From Branchiostoma lanceolatum (Eukaryota > Chordata > Leptocardii > Amphioxiformes > Branchiostomatidae), in the NCBI RefSeq assembly GCF_035083965.1, contig NC_089728.1:18167955-18231954 (forward strand): a stretch of DNA of 64,000 nt, written 5' to 3'. Positions within the stretch are counted from its first letter, which is position 1. Each line of letters begins with the position of its first letter. The position numbers were made by a program, and so were the translations under genes. Shown here in pieces: positions 1-10,876 of the stretch. Under the pieces are notes generated by a model. The model was not told the DNA's origin. It did not search any database and worked only from the letters and a program-made list of their open reading frames with translations.

Positions 1-1362
1 TTGGTTGTCTCTGTCGTCTTAATATTTTCTCGGTACCCCCTGTCCTGTCCAGATCTCCTTGGTACCCCCTTGTCCAGATTTCCTTAGTACCCCCAGTCTT
101 GTCCAGATTTCCTTGGTTGCCCCATGTAGTCTTCATATTTCCTTGGTGCCCTCTGTCTTGTACATAATTCCTTGGTACCCCCTTTCGTGTCCTGATTTCC
201 TTGGTTCCTCCTGTCTTGTCCAGATGTTCTTGGTACCCCCTGTCGTCTCCAGATTTCCTGGTACCCCTGTCGTGTCAAGATTTCCTTGGTTCCCCCTGTC
301 TTATCCAGATTCTTTTGGTTCCCCCTGTCGTGCCCATATGCCCTTGGTTCCTCCTGTCGTCTCCATTTTTCCTTGGTATCCCCTGTCGTGTCCAGATTTC
401 CTTGGTACCTTTAGGCCTGTCGTGTCCGGATGTCATTGGTACACTCTGTCTTGTCCAGATTTCTTTGGTACCCTTAGGCCTGTCGTGTCCGGATGTCATT
501 GGTACCCTCTGTCTTGTCCAGATTTCTTTGGTACCCCCTGTCTTGTCCACATGTCCTAGGTCCCCCTTCTTCTTGTCTCCAGATTTTCTTTGTATCCCTG
601 TCGTGTCTAGATTTTCTTGGTACCCATGTCGTGTCAAGATGTCCTTGGTAACCAATGTCTTGTCCAGATTTGTTTGGTTCCCCCGGTCGTCTCCAGATTT
701 CCTTGATACCCCTGTGGTCTTCAGATTTCCTTGCTACCTTCCTGACTTGTCCAGATTCCCTTGGTACCCCATGTCGTCTACAAATTTCCTTGGTACCCCC
801 TGTCGTGTCCAGATATCCTTGGTACCCCATGCCGTGTCCAGATTTCCTTGGTACCCACTGTCTTGTCCAGATATCCTTTGTACCCCCTGTATTGCCAGAT
901 TTTCTTGCTTTCCCCCCGTCGTCTCCAGATTTTCTTGTTTCCCCTTGTCTTGTCCAGATTTCCTCGGTTCCTTGTGTTGTCTCCAGACTTCCTTGGTACC
1001 CCCTGCCTTGCCCAGATTTCCTTGGTAACCCCCGCCTTGTCCAGATTTCCTTGGTACTCGCTGTTGTGTCAAGATTTCCTTGTAACCCCCTGTCGTCTCC
1101 AGATGTCCTTGGTACCCCCTGTCTTGTCCAGATTTTCTTGGTTCCCCCCGCCGTGCCCAGAAGTCATTGGTTCCCCCTGTCTTGTCCAGATTTTCCTTAG
1201 TTGGTACCCCCTGTCTTATCCAGATTTCCTTGGTTCCCCCTGTCGTGTCCAGATTTCCTAGGTTACCCCTTTCGTGCCCAGATGTCATTGGTTCCCCCTG
1301 CCTGTTCCCAGATTTCCTTTGGATCGTCCTGTCGTCTCCAGATTTTGTTGGTTCTCTATGCC
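1..1362. repeat. 29-bp minisatellite array 1
   Basis: Tandem units of about 29 bp (28-30), built on TTCCTTGGTACCCCCTGTC followed by GTGTCCAGA. The second half varies among GTCTTGTCC, GTCGTGTCC and GTCGTCTCC. About 46 units run to the edge of the window. Because 29 is not a multiple of 3 and the unit has no stop in any frame, long open frames appear on both strands; their Val-Pro-Pro/Phe-Leu/Cys-Pro-Asp pattern is only the translated repeat. I see no gene here. Confidence 0.93.
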
Positions 1363-1765
1363 AAGAACACGTCTACCTCACGCGTTAGAGCTGCCACTAA
1401 GATATTAAGGACGCACAAAGTAATACGTACGTTTGTTACATAAAGGTACTCGAAAGGTTGAGTGGGTTACATGCTATTACTACTAGTACAGAGGCAACCA
1501 TGTGCGCTAGTACTGTGTTGTTTCCACCCCACATAACACATAATATAGACGCTAAGAGTAAGACACAAACAACACAGGAGACTGATGCCCCCCCCTCCGT
1601 ACACTGGGTGTATTTTGTATGCATTTCGCTAGAGGGTGCAACTGAATATGTGTCTAATAGTTTGTGAATTGGGGGGGGGGGGGTCTAAATAGCTTGATGT
1701 GGTAGACATGCCTGGTACACAGGCCAGCTAGACAGGCCAGGTAGACAGCCCAGCCTCAGCCTTTT
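1363..1765. repeat. Composite repeat, block B copy 1
   Basis: Begins AAGAACACGTCTACCTCACG, runs through a stretch with GTGGGTTACA and ACACAAACAACACAGG, and ends in a short CAGGCCAGCTAGACAGGCCA-type repeat just before minisatellite array 2. The same block recurs near 3541, 7349 and 9184 in the same order and orientation. A run of about 12 G lies near 1671. No coding signal. Confidence 0.85.
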
Positions 1766-1990
1766 GTTTAAACTCCCTGTCGTGTCCAGAATTCCTTTTA
1801 ACCCTCTTTCGTGTCCAGATTTTCTTGGTACCCCCTGTCGTGTCCAGAGTTCTTTTCAACCTCCTGTCGTCTTCATATTTCCTTGGTTCCCCTTGTCGTC
1901 TCCATATTTCCTTGGTACCCCCTGTCTTGTCCAGATTTCCTTGGTTCTCCCTGTCGTGCCCAGATGTCCTTGGATCCCCACGCTCGTACC
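1764..1990. repeat. 29-bp minisatellite array 2
   Basis: About eight units of the same 29-bp family as array 1, starting with diverged units (GAATTCCTTTTAACCC) directly after block B. The same diverged units start the arrays at 3985, 7700 and 9645, so the junction is inherited and was not formed anew each time. Confidence 0.88.
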
Positions 1991-2407
1991 CAGCGCCGTG
2001 AAGAAGCCATAGGTTTAAATCGTGGGCTTAGAATTATGTCACATCAACTGCCAATCAAGCTCAACAAAATAAACTTCTGGAATTCACAGCTGTCGTTTTT
2101 GTTTTGTTTTGTGCCTTTCTTGTTCCTCCGCGCGTAGTTGTGTACACCAGTACGTAACGGGGGACCTTCTACACTGGTAGTTAACCGTTATTTCTTCTAA
2201 CTAAACACGTTTGAAACAAGACGAAAGTTCGCCATCTTGGGGGGTAAAATGTTGCTCAAGTGTGTTATGTTATAAGAAACAGAGATTTACAAAGTAGCTT
2301 ATCGTTGGCGCTGTTAGGGTGTTAAGATTACCTCTCTACATTGCGCTCGGAGGGGAGTTATGTCACGGACCCTACTTTGCCACGGGAGGGAGTTTGGACA
2401 TTCTCCC
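1991..2407. other. Non-coding sequence between repeat blocks
   Basis: AT-rich and then mixed sequence with no match to blocks B or C that I can see and no credible coding exon. It separates array 2 from the 163-bp duplication. In the other copies, block C follows the minisatellite almost directly, so about 780 bp from here to 2766 is probably an insertion in this copy. Confidence 0.5.
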
Positions 2408-2732
2408 GCGGCAAAACACTCGTCCCCAGGACAGTTTGAGTTTCCCAGCATGCGTTGCGCACACAAACTGCGTTCTCTTTCCCAGGACACAGAGAAACGC
2501 ACACACGCTAATGCGCCCCCACGCGCCCCGCTATGCCCAGGCCCGGGTCTAATTAGGGGAAAGAAAGGACGCGGCAAAACACTCGTCCCCAGGACAGTTT
2601 GAGTTTCCCAGCATGCGTTGCGCACACAAACTGCGTTCTCTTTCCCAGGACACAGAGAAACGCACACAAGCTAATGCGCCCCCACGCGCCCGCTATGCCC
2701 AGGCCAGGGTCTAATTAGGGGAAAGAAAGGAC
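2408..2732. repeat. 163-bp tandem duplication
   Basis: Two adjacent near-identical copies, 2408-2570 and 2571-2732, each starting GCGGCAAAACACTCGTCCCC and ending AATTAGGGGAAAGAAAGGAC. The second has a one-base deletion in the C-rich part and a few substitutions. GC-rich, with no supported coding function. Confidence 0.93.
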
Positions 2733-2766
2733 GCTGTGGAGGAGCGTGTTGGATCCCCATATATAC

Positions 2767-3540
2767 ATGTCGTCTCCGCGTATAATTATGTTGGTCTGTT
2801 GCCAGATCCGTAGAAATAGTTTTCCACCTAATTGATAAAAAATCAGAGAGTGTACTTCCAAACCCAACTCTCACTATAAATCAAAGCAGATTCTAATAAA
2901 AGGAAAAAAAAGAGAAGGTGCTATCTATTGTTTTGCAGGATCAGGCCACACAGTAGGATTGTTCGTGTTCATAACCCGTGATTCAACAAAGCTTTAATAG
3001 TCAACCATTGCCTTGAGGGATAACCCCTCACTAGATTGTTCGTGTTCACAACGTGTGACATAAAATGTTTCTTGAAACTGACGCCAGTCTGACATCTCAA
3101 GGCTATTTTGATCGTTCCCACCACGCGAAAGCCAGATATTTTGTGTGAAGTCAACAAGAACACGTTTTATAACATCCCATTTACTACTCAAATTAGGAAG
3201 AAAAGCGTTTCCAAAAATCTGTTATGAATCGCTCTTTCTCATCAATTATAGTATATGGTGTCCTATTTTACAACGACGCTCAAATCTTGTCTTTTACAAG
3301 ATGTCCTGAAATGCCCGAGCTGGCAACGAGCCAAAAAAATGAACTATGACGTCGACATTGCTAGAGCCCGTTCAAGTTTTCACCGACACCAGCACGACGC
3401 TCGCCAGAAGCACGCCCAACTTTTTATTAGTCGGGCGGAATACTGACGACGGTCGTCCGATTATTGTAACTTAAAGCCCGAGTTCGAGGACGCCGGGCGA
3501 GTTCAATTCTTATTTTGCGACGGTGGCTTAATGACGGCTT
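2767..3540. repeat. Composite repeat, block C copy 1
   Basis: Starts in GTCGTCTCCGCGTATAAT and continues through GATAAAAAATCAGAGAGTGT, AGGATTGTTCGTGTTCATAA and TATTAGTCGGGCGGAATACT, ending directly at block B copy 2. It matches 4509-4985, 6583-7348 and, for its 3' part, 8831-9183. The short reverse open frames seen here recur in the other copies with stops and indels, so I treat them as non-coding. Confidence 0.85.
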
Positions 3541-3985
3541 TCAAGAACACGTCTACCTCACGCGTTAGAGCTGCCAATGAGTTATTAAGGACGCACAAAG
3601 CAATACCAAATGCTATATGTACGTTTGTTACAACATAAAGGTCATCGAAAGGTTGAGTGGGTTACACGCTATTACTACTAGTACAGCGGCAACCATGTAC
3701 AGGTACTGTGCTGTTTCGGCTGCATATAACGCATATATATAGACGCTAAAAGTAAGACACAAACAACACAGGCAATAATACAGTAGCCAGATCCCTCCCC
3801 CCTCCCCATCCGTACACTGGGTGTTGTTTGCATGCATTCCACTAGAGGGTGCAACTGTATATGTGTCTTACAGTATGTGAATTGGGGTGTGTGTGATCTG
3901 AGTAGCCTGATGTGGTAGACATGTAAGGTACACAGGCCAGCTGGACAAGCCAATTAGACAGCCCAGCCTCAGCCTTTTCCTCAAA
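3541..3985. repeat. Composite repeat, block B copy 2
   Basis: Second copy of block B, beginning TCAAGAACACGTCTACCTCA and ending CCCAGCCTCAGCCTTTTCCT. It is followed at once by the diverged first minisatellite units, as in copies 1, 3 and 4. Confidence 0.87.
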
Positions 3986-4508
3986 CTCCTTGTCGTGTCC
4001 AGATTTCTTTTTAACCCTCTTTCGTCTACAATTTTCTTGATACCCCCTATCGTCTCCAGATTTCCTTGATCTTCCTTGGTACCCCCTGTCGTGTCCAGAT
4101 TTCCTTGGTTCTCCCTGTCGTGTCCACATTTCCTTGGTACCCCCTGTCGGCTCCAGAGTTTCATGATTTGTCATGATTTCCTTGGTACCCCCTGTCTTGT
4201 CCAGATTTCATTGGTTACCCCTGTCGTCTCCAGATTTCCTTGGTACCCCTGTCTTGTCCAGATGTCCTTGGTTCCCTTTGTTGTTCCCAAATGTTATTGG
4301 TCCCCCATGCCGTCTTTAGAATACCTTGGTTCCTCCTTTCGTCCCAAGATTTTCTTGGTTCCCCCTGTCTTGTCCAGATTTCTTTGGTTCCCCCTGTCTT
4401 GTCCAGATTTCTTTGGTTCCCCCTGTCTTGTCCAGATTTCCTCGGTACCCCCTGTCTTGTCTAGATGTCACTGTTTCGCCCTGCCGTGCCCAGATGTCCT
4501 TGGATCCC
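3985..4508. repeat. 29-bp minisatellite array 3
   Basis: About 18 units of the 29-bp family between block B and block C. The last units change to GTGCCCAGATGTCCTTGGAT, the same exit variant as in arrays 2 and 4. Confidence 0.9.
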
Positions 4509-4985
4509 CATGTCGACTCCGCGTAAAATCATGTTGGCCTGTTTCCAGATCCGTAGTAATAGCTTTCCACCTAGTTGATAAAAATCAGAGAGTGTCTTCT
4601 AAACGCAGCTCTCGTTTAAAATCAAAGCAGATTCTAACCGAAGCAGAAGAATAAAAAGAACATCCTATCTATTCTTTTGCAAGGTCAGGCAACACAGTAG
4701 GATTGTTCGTGTTCATAACCCGTGACTCAACAAAGCTTAGTCAACTTTTGCCTTGCGGGATAACCACTCTCTAGATTGTTCATGTTCACAACATGTGACA
4801 TAAAATGTTCCTTAAAACTGACGCCAGTCATCTCATGGCTATTCCTATCGGTCCCACCAGATGTTTTTGTGAAGTCAACAAGTACACGTTTTATAACATC
4901 CCATTTACTACTCAAATAAGGAAGAAAAGCGTTTCGAAAAATCTGTTATAACTTTCTCATCTGTTATTGTATAGAATTATAGAAC
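4509..4985. repeat. Composite repeat, block C copy 2, interrupted
   Basis: Block C again (TGTCGACTCCGCGTAAAATC onward). It is cut near 4975 by a LINE. A remnant of the continuation, ATGTGGCGTCCTATTTTAC, reappears at about 6086-6104 on the far side, matching block C copies 3 and 4 at their 'tatatggcg...tcctattttac' position. Confidence 0.82.
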
Positions 4986-6084
4986 TTTATTGCACGACAA
5001 TTGTACATGGTAACGTTACAAAGTATGGCAAGAATTATAATACAAACATAATACAAAGTAGAAGTATAGAATAAAACTTAAGGTCTCATTCCTGTATTAC
5101 TCCGAGTCCGTGCCCCAAAAAATGAGCGGCTGCATGAACGTGTGTCTATATCGGTGGGAAAATTTCCTTTTAGCTAGCCCAGCTGATCTCAAGCGTCAAA
5201 CTGATGAAAGCTTGTTTGTAACTGAAGAAATTAGCAGGCAGCCGCGCGCGAGGTCGGAGGTACACAGCCCGGGCATCGTGTGTAATGCGGTCATGAGCTT
5301 GCAGCTGGAAAGTGGCTTTATGGGTGTTTAGCCAAGTGCAGTTTGTAATTGCTATAAAAAGAGATTGTATGTAGTGAAAATGTTGTCAATTTTTTTACAT
5401 TATCCAGAGTAAATGTTCTCAACATGGAACGAAAAACATTGACATATTTTCTATATCTTCATTACGAACGCGCCTTTGTAAAACACGTATTATAATATGT
5501 AATCCTATGGGGCGAAAAAACTCATGAATGAGACCTGAACATCCTAGTTAATAATACAATACAATAAGGGCTAGCATACATTTTGATATAGCGTAACAGT
5601 TATGATCGAGTTGGTTTAATCATTAGTTTCGGTATTTTTTCCTAATGTGAAAGCAGTCGTTAAGATATCTACCTATTTTCGTATTGTGGGGATTGTTGCA
5701 TTTAAATATATACTCAAAACGGTCGGTAGTATCGATACTCTTAAAATTTGTACTTGTTTTGAGAAATGTGAATAACTTATAACGTAAAACATCATATCTA
5801 GAGCATTCCATGACAAAGTGAAATTCATCTTCAATTTCCATTGGACAATATGGGCAAAACCTTTGGTCAGGGGCTATGTTGTAATACTTGCCCGTCTCTA
5901 TTTTTAACTTATGACTACTGATTCTTAACTGAGTTATCGCTTTACGAATTTCAACGTTATTCATATCATCAAGATATTTTTCTTGTTCATAACGGTTTTT
6001 TGATTTGTTGAGAAAAGACAATTTTGAATTACTTCTAATACGGCTAAACCACTCTTGTATATGTGTGTCTTGTAGCCGGGAGCA
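4970..6084 (-). mobile_element. 3' end of a non-LTR retrotransposon (LINE)
   Basis: A reverse-strand open frame at 5623-6021 encodes 132 residues of the type found at the C-terminal end of LINE polyproteins. It has the motif RISSHKLKIETGKY, a Cys/His cluster (CPYC, then HFVMEC) and SRYDVLRYKLF. A non-coding tail follows, with AATAAA on the minus strand at about 4986-4991 next to the element's 3' end. The 5' part of the element, including the reverse transcriptase core, is missing, so this is a 5'-truncated dead copy. It interrupts block C of the composite repeat and is therefore younger than it. The exact family (CR1/L2-like or other) cannot be told from this fragment. Confidence 0.8.
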
Positions 6085-6107
6085 TATGTGGCGTCCTATT
6101 TTACTAG

Positions 6108-6267
6108 CCTCTACCCGGCTCCAGAGGCAGCTGGAAAGTGTAGAAATTGGCTAAATAGACAGAAAAAACATGCAAGAGGAGTTAGTCTGCTATAGGGGTA
6201 CAATTGGCCACTCTGGCCAACTGAACCCCTATAGCAGACTAACCCATCTTGCATGTTTTTTCTGTCA
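6108..6267. mobile_element. Foldback MITE, right end lost
   Basis: Starts CCTCTACCCGGCTCCAGAGG, then GTAGAAATTGGCTAAATAGA, the same left end as the complete element at 10905-11112. Inside, 6158-6266 is a near-perfect palindrome with arms beginning GACAGAAAAAACATGC and ending GCATGTTTTTTCTGTC. The right terminus is replaced by minisatellite. Non-autonomous, no coding capacity. Confidence 0.8.
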
Positions 6268-6582
6268 CTGTCGTCTCCAGATTTCCTTGATCCCTCTGTC
6301 GTCTCCAGATTTCCTCGGTTCCCCCGTCGTCTCGAGATTTCCTTGGTACCTCCTGTCCTGGTAGATTTCCTTGGTTCCCCATGTCGTCTCGAAATTTCCT
6401 TAGTACCCCCTGTCTTGTCCATATTCCCTTGGTACCCCCTTTCGTGTCCAGATTTACTTGGTTCCCCCTGTCGTCTCCATATTTCCTTGGTACCCCCTGT
6501 CGTGTCCAGATTTCCTTTGTAACCCCTGTCCTGTCCAGATTTCCTTTGTTCCCCCTTCCATGCCCAGATGTCCTTGGTTCCT
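6268..6582. repeat. 29-bp minisatellite array 4
   Basis: About 11 units of the 29-bp family, entered abruptly from the foldback element at 6266 rather than from block B, and leaving into block C copy 3. Confidence 0.9.
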
Positions 6583-7348
6583 GATGTCGTCTCCGCGTAT
6601 AATCAAGTTGGCCTGTTGCCAGATCCGTAGAAAACGTTTCCCACCTAGTTGATAAAAAAATCAGAGAGTGTTCTTCCAAACGCAGCTGTCGTTGCAAACC
6701 AAAGCAGATTCTAATCCAAGCAGAAGAATAAAAAGAAGATGCTATCGATATTGCAAGATCAGTCAACACAGTAGGATTGTTCGGGTTCACAACCCGTGAC
6801 TCAACAAAGCTTAGTCAACTTTTGCCTTGTGGGATAACCACTCACTAGATTCCTCGTGTTCACAACATTTGACATAAAATGTTCCTTCAAACTGACACCA
6901 AACTGACGTCTCAAGGCTATTGCGAACGTTCCCATCACACGAAAACCAGATCTTTTGCGTAAGGTCAACAAGAACACGTTTCATAACATCCCATTTACTA
7001 CTCAAATGCGGAAAAAAAAACGTCTAAAAAAATCTGTTAAAACTCATTCTCATCATTTATACTATATATGGCGTTAAAAAGTCCTATTTTACAACAACGA
7101 TCCAATATTTGACTTTTACAAGATGTTCTCAAATGCCCGAACTGGCAACGAGCCAAAAAAGTGAACTATAACGTCGACATTGCTAGAGCCCGTCCAAGTT
7201 TTTTTATCGACAACAGAACGACGCTCGCCCAAATCAAGCACGACGGAATACTGACGACGGTCGTCCGATTATTGAAACTTAAAGCCCGAGGTCGAGGACG
7301 CCGAGCGAGCGCAATTCTTATTTTGTGACGGGGGCTTAATGACAACTT
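6583..7348. repeat. Composite repeat, block C copy 3
   Basis: The most complete block C: GATGTCGTCTCCGCGTATAA through CTATATATGGCGTTAAAAAG, ACTGGCAACGAGCCAAAAAA and GACGACGGTCGTCCGATTAT. It joins block B copy 3 directly. Confidence 0.86.
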
Positions 7349-7700
7349 TCAAGAACACGTCTACCTCACGCGTTAGACCTATCATTGAGTTTACATACTA
7401 TTTCTACTAGTACATCGGCAACCATATACGCTAGTACTGTGCTGTTTCGACTGCATATAACGCATATCTAGACGCTAAGAGTAAGACACAAACAACACAG
7501 GCAATAATACAGTAGCCAGATGCCGCCTCCGTAAACGGGGTGTAGTTTGCATGCATTCTGCTAGAGGGTGCAACTGAATATGTGTCTAACAGCATGTGGC
7601 GATGTCAATGGGGGGATCTGAGTAGCCTGCCTGGTAGACATGCCAGGTACACAGGCCAGCTAGACAGGCCAAGTAGACAGCCCAGCAACAGCCCTTTCCG
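7349..7700. repeat. Composite repeat, block B copy 3
   Basis: Block B with an internal deletion: after CACGCGTTAGACCTATCATT it skips the segment that in copies 2 and 4 holds the GTACGTTTGTTACAACATAA stretch. It then resumes at the TACTATTTCTACTAGTACA part and ends in the GACAGGCCAAGTAGACAGCC motif. Confidence 0.84.
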
Positions 7701-8830
7701 CAAACTTCTTGTGGTGTCCAGAATCCCTTTTAACCCTTTTATCTGTCGTCTCCAGATTTTCTTGGTACCCCCTGTAATGTCCAGATTTCTTTTTAACCCC
7801 CTGTCGTCTACCGATTTCCTTGGCACCCCTGCCGCCTCCAGATTTTCTTGGTACCCCTGTCGTGTTCATATTAATTTTTAGCCCCCTGTCGTATCCAGAT
7901 TTCCTTAGTACCCCTGTCGTCTCAAAATTTTCTTGGTTCCCCTGTCGTCCCCAGATAATCTTGGTACCCTTGTCGTCGGTCCAAATTTTCTTAGTACCCC
8001 TGTCGTGTTCAGATTTCTTTTTATCTCCCTGTCGGCTCCAGATTTCCTTGGTTCTCCCTGTCGTTTTCAGATTTCCCTGGTTCCCCCCTGTCGTCCCCAG
8101 ATTTTCTTGGTACCCCCTGTTTTGTCCAGATTTCCTTGGTTCCCCCTATCGTCTCCAGATTTACTTGGTTGTCCCTGTCTTGTCCAGATTTCCTTGGTAC
8201 CCCCTGTCTTGTCCAGATTTCCTTGGTACCCCTGTCTTGTCCAGATTTCCTTGGTACCCCCTGTCTTGTCCAGGTTTCCATGGTTCCCCCTGTCGTCTCC
8301 ATACTTAATTGGTACCCCTGTTTTGTCCAGATTTCCTTGGTTGTCCCTGTCGTATCCAGATTTCCTTGGTAGCTCCTGTCTTGTCCAGATTTCCTTGGTA
8401 CCCCCTGTCGTTTCCAGATTTCCTTGGTACCCCGTCTTGTCAAGATTTCCTTGGTTCTCCCTGTCGTCTCCAGATTTCCTTGGTTCCCCCTATCGTCTCC
8501 ATACTTAATTGGTACCCCTGTCTTGTCCAGATTTCCTTGGTTGTCCCTGTCGTATCCAGATTTCCTTGGTAGCCCCTGTCTTGTCCAGATTTCCTTGGTA
8601 CCCCCTGCCGTTTCCAGATTTCCTTGGTACCCCTGTCTTGTCCAGATTTCCTTGGTTCTCACTGTCGTCTCCAGATTTCCTTGGTTCCCCTGACTTGTCC
8701 AAATTTCCTTGGTTCCCCAGCCTCGTCCAGATGTCCTTGGTTTACCCCTGTCGTCTCCAGATTTCTTTGTTTTCCCCAGTCTTGTCCAGATATCCTTGGT
8801 GCCCCATATCTTGTTCAGATTTCCTTGGTA
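7701..8830. repeat. 29-bp minisatellite array 5
   Basis: The second-longest array, about 39 units. A higher-order repeat of about 217 bp is visible: the segment around 8285-8500 recurs almost exactly at 8502-8700, including the odd unit CTCCATACTTAATTGGTACC. This suggests recent unequal exchange inside the array. Confidence 0.92.
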
Positions 8831-9183
8831 GAAAAGCGTCTCAAAAAATCTGTTAGAACTCATTTCCATCATTTATACTATATATGGCGTTAAAAAGTCC
8901 TATTTTACAACAACGATCCAATCTTTGACTTTTACAAGATGTCCTCAAATGCCCGAACTGGCAACGAGCCAAAAACGTGAACTGTAACGTCGACATTGCT
9001 AGAGCCCGTCCAAGTTTTCATCGACACCAGCACGACCCTCGCCCGAATTAAGCACGCCCAACTTTTTATTAGTCGGGCGGAATACTGACGACGGTCGTCC
9101 AATTATTGAAACTTAAAGCCCGAGGTCGAGGATGCCGGGCGAGCTCAATTCTTATTTTCTGACGGTGGCTTAATGACGTCTTT
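8831..9183. repeat. Composite repeat, 3' part of block C copy 4
   Basis: Only the last part of block C, entered directly from the minisatellite at GAAAAGCGTCTCAAAAAATC. The first 400 bp or so found in copy 3 are missing, so this unit arose by a deletion or by recombination between array and block C. Confidence 0.85.
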
Positions 9184-9645
9184 CAAGAACACGTCTACCT
9201 CACGCGTTAGAGTTGCCAATGAGTTATTAATGACGCACAAAGCAATACCATATGCTTTACGTACGTGTGTTACAACATAAAGGTCATCGAAAGGCTGAGT
9301 GGGTTATACGCTATTACTACTAGTATAGCGGCAACCATGTACGCTGGTACGTACGCTGTGCTGTTTCGACTGCATTTAACGCATACATATAGACGATAAG
9401 AGTAAGACACAAACAACACAGGCAATAATACAGTAGCCAGATCCCCCCCATCCGTACACTGGGTGTAGCATGCATGCATTCCACTAGAGGGTGCAACTAA
9501 ATATGTGTCTAACAGTAGGTGAATGGGTGGGAGGGGGGGGGCAATCTGGGTAGCTTGATGTGGTAGACATGCAAGGTACACAGGCCGGCTAGACACGCCA
9601 GGTAGACAGCCCAGCCTCAGCCTTTTCCTCAAACTCCCTGTCGTG
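9184..9645. repeat. Composite repeat, block B copy 4
   Basis: A complete block B (CAAGAACACGTCTACCTCAC to CCCAGCCTCAGCCTTTTCCT) with a poly-G run near 9533 where copy 1 has its longer G run. Confidence 0.87.
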
Positions 9646-10040
9646 TCCAGAATTCCTTTTAACCATCCGTCGTCTCCAGCTTTTCTTGGTACCCCCTATC
9701 GTCTCCAGATTTCCTTGGTACCCCCTGTCGTGTCTAGATTTCCTTGGCACCCCCTGTCGTGTCCAGATTTCCTTGGTACCCCCGGCCCCCGTTGAGTCCA
9801 GATTCCCTTGGTACCCCCTGTCTTGTCCAGATTTCCTTGGTACCCCCCGTTGTGTCCAGATTCCCTCGGTACCTTCTGTCGCGTAAAGATTTCCTTGGTA
9901 CCCCTGTCGTCTTCAGATTCCCTTGTTTACCTCCTGTCTTGTTCGATTCCCTTGGTGCCCCATGTCTTGTTCAGATTCCCTTGGTACCCCATGTCTTGCC
10001 CAGATTCCAGATTTTCTTGCTTGGTACCTCTTGATTTCTT
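9646..10040. repeat. 29-bp minisatellite array 6
   Basis: The last array of the composite region, about 13 units, ending near GCTTGGTACCTCTTGATTTC. Beyond it the composite repeat stops and the first intact gene begins about 750 bp downstream. Confidence 0.9.
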
Positions 10041-10791
10041 TTCCGACCCGTGTCGAATAGGGGGTTAGAGGATACCCCCTTCTATTTCTATATTGTCCAT
10101 ATCATCATCATTGCTTGTCGGTGTTTCTCTATCACCAGTCCAGTGCAGTTTCGTTGGCTTCTCGAAGGTCTGTGTCTTTGAGGTAGTTGAAAGTCTGAAG
10201 CTCTGCATCCGATGTTGTACAGTGATATTTGATATTGTTTTTTTTTATAATTGTAAACAAACGTTATTTTCCTTTTCCTTTCCCATGGGTGTTTTGTCGA
10301 TTTTTTTTTTCTGATGCACAAACAGTATGCTATCACCAATGATCTAATGGACTACTTTAGTCTTTTGACAATTCGTGAGAAGACTATCTAATGATCAAAT
10401 TGTACCAGCTGCTGCAATATCAAAAGCAATATGTCTATATGCTTCTTGCCCACAATCAGCCATCTTTGGATGTGTATTGCTGGATGTTTATTGAGGAATG
10501 TTGGGATGGTAACGAATCCCCCCCTGGAATCGATCTAATATTTGCCACAACGGCCTCGTTTTCATTCTATCATGTCCGCCGCGTGAGAAAGGTGTATTGT
10601 GTAGAAAGGTCTACTATCATATGGATGTTGAAAACTAATACATAGTAATATAATTATGGATGTTTATGCTATCACATAATGATTGCTTGTTGACAAATTG
10701 TACCTATTACCCAGAATCTAAGACATTGTTTATCCCGTGGCTACATTGTATCTCACGTGTGCTTCAGATTGTGAGAAAAAAAGAAGACGGA
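10041..10791. other. Presumed promoter and 5' region of the modular gene
   Basis: About 750 bp of ordinary-looking AT-rich sequence between the satellite region and the proposed start codon. Small open frames are short and unlike any module I recognise. A promoter must lie here or further upstream if the 10792 start is right, but I cannot place a TATA box or start site with confidence. Confidence 0.35.
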
Positions 10792-10876
10792 ATGAACATG
10801 CAAACTCTACTGGTCTGGAGGATGATGGTCGTGATGCTGATGCTACTGGAAAGAGTAGCACATGCATCTGCTGCCG
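10792..10876 (+). CDS. Exon 1: signal peptide
   Basis: ATG at 10792 opens a 28-residue sequence, [20 protein letters not shown] then RVAHASAA, with a hydrophobic core and small residues before a likely cleavage site. It ends at a strong donor (GTAAGT) in phase 1. In vitamin K-dependent protein genes the signal exon also ends in phase 1 before the propeptide/Gla exon, as here. An in-frame ATG lies upstream at 10660, but that extension is not signal-like, so I chose 10792. Confidence 0.65.

Noticed and set aside
59-1288. Long open frames on both strands (up to 275 codons)
   Set aside because: They are translations of the 29-bp minisatellite in shifting frames; the same pattern appears in all six arrays and there is no start, splice or domain signal.
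5110-5331. Plus-strand frame of 73 codons over the LINE tail
   Set aside because: It is antisense to a retrotransposon 3' end and has no domain.
1-10040. CRISPR-like regular repeats
   Set aside because: Units are contiguous without unique spacers, and the surrounding genes are eukaryotic.
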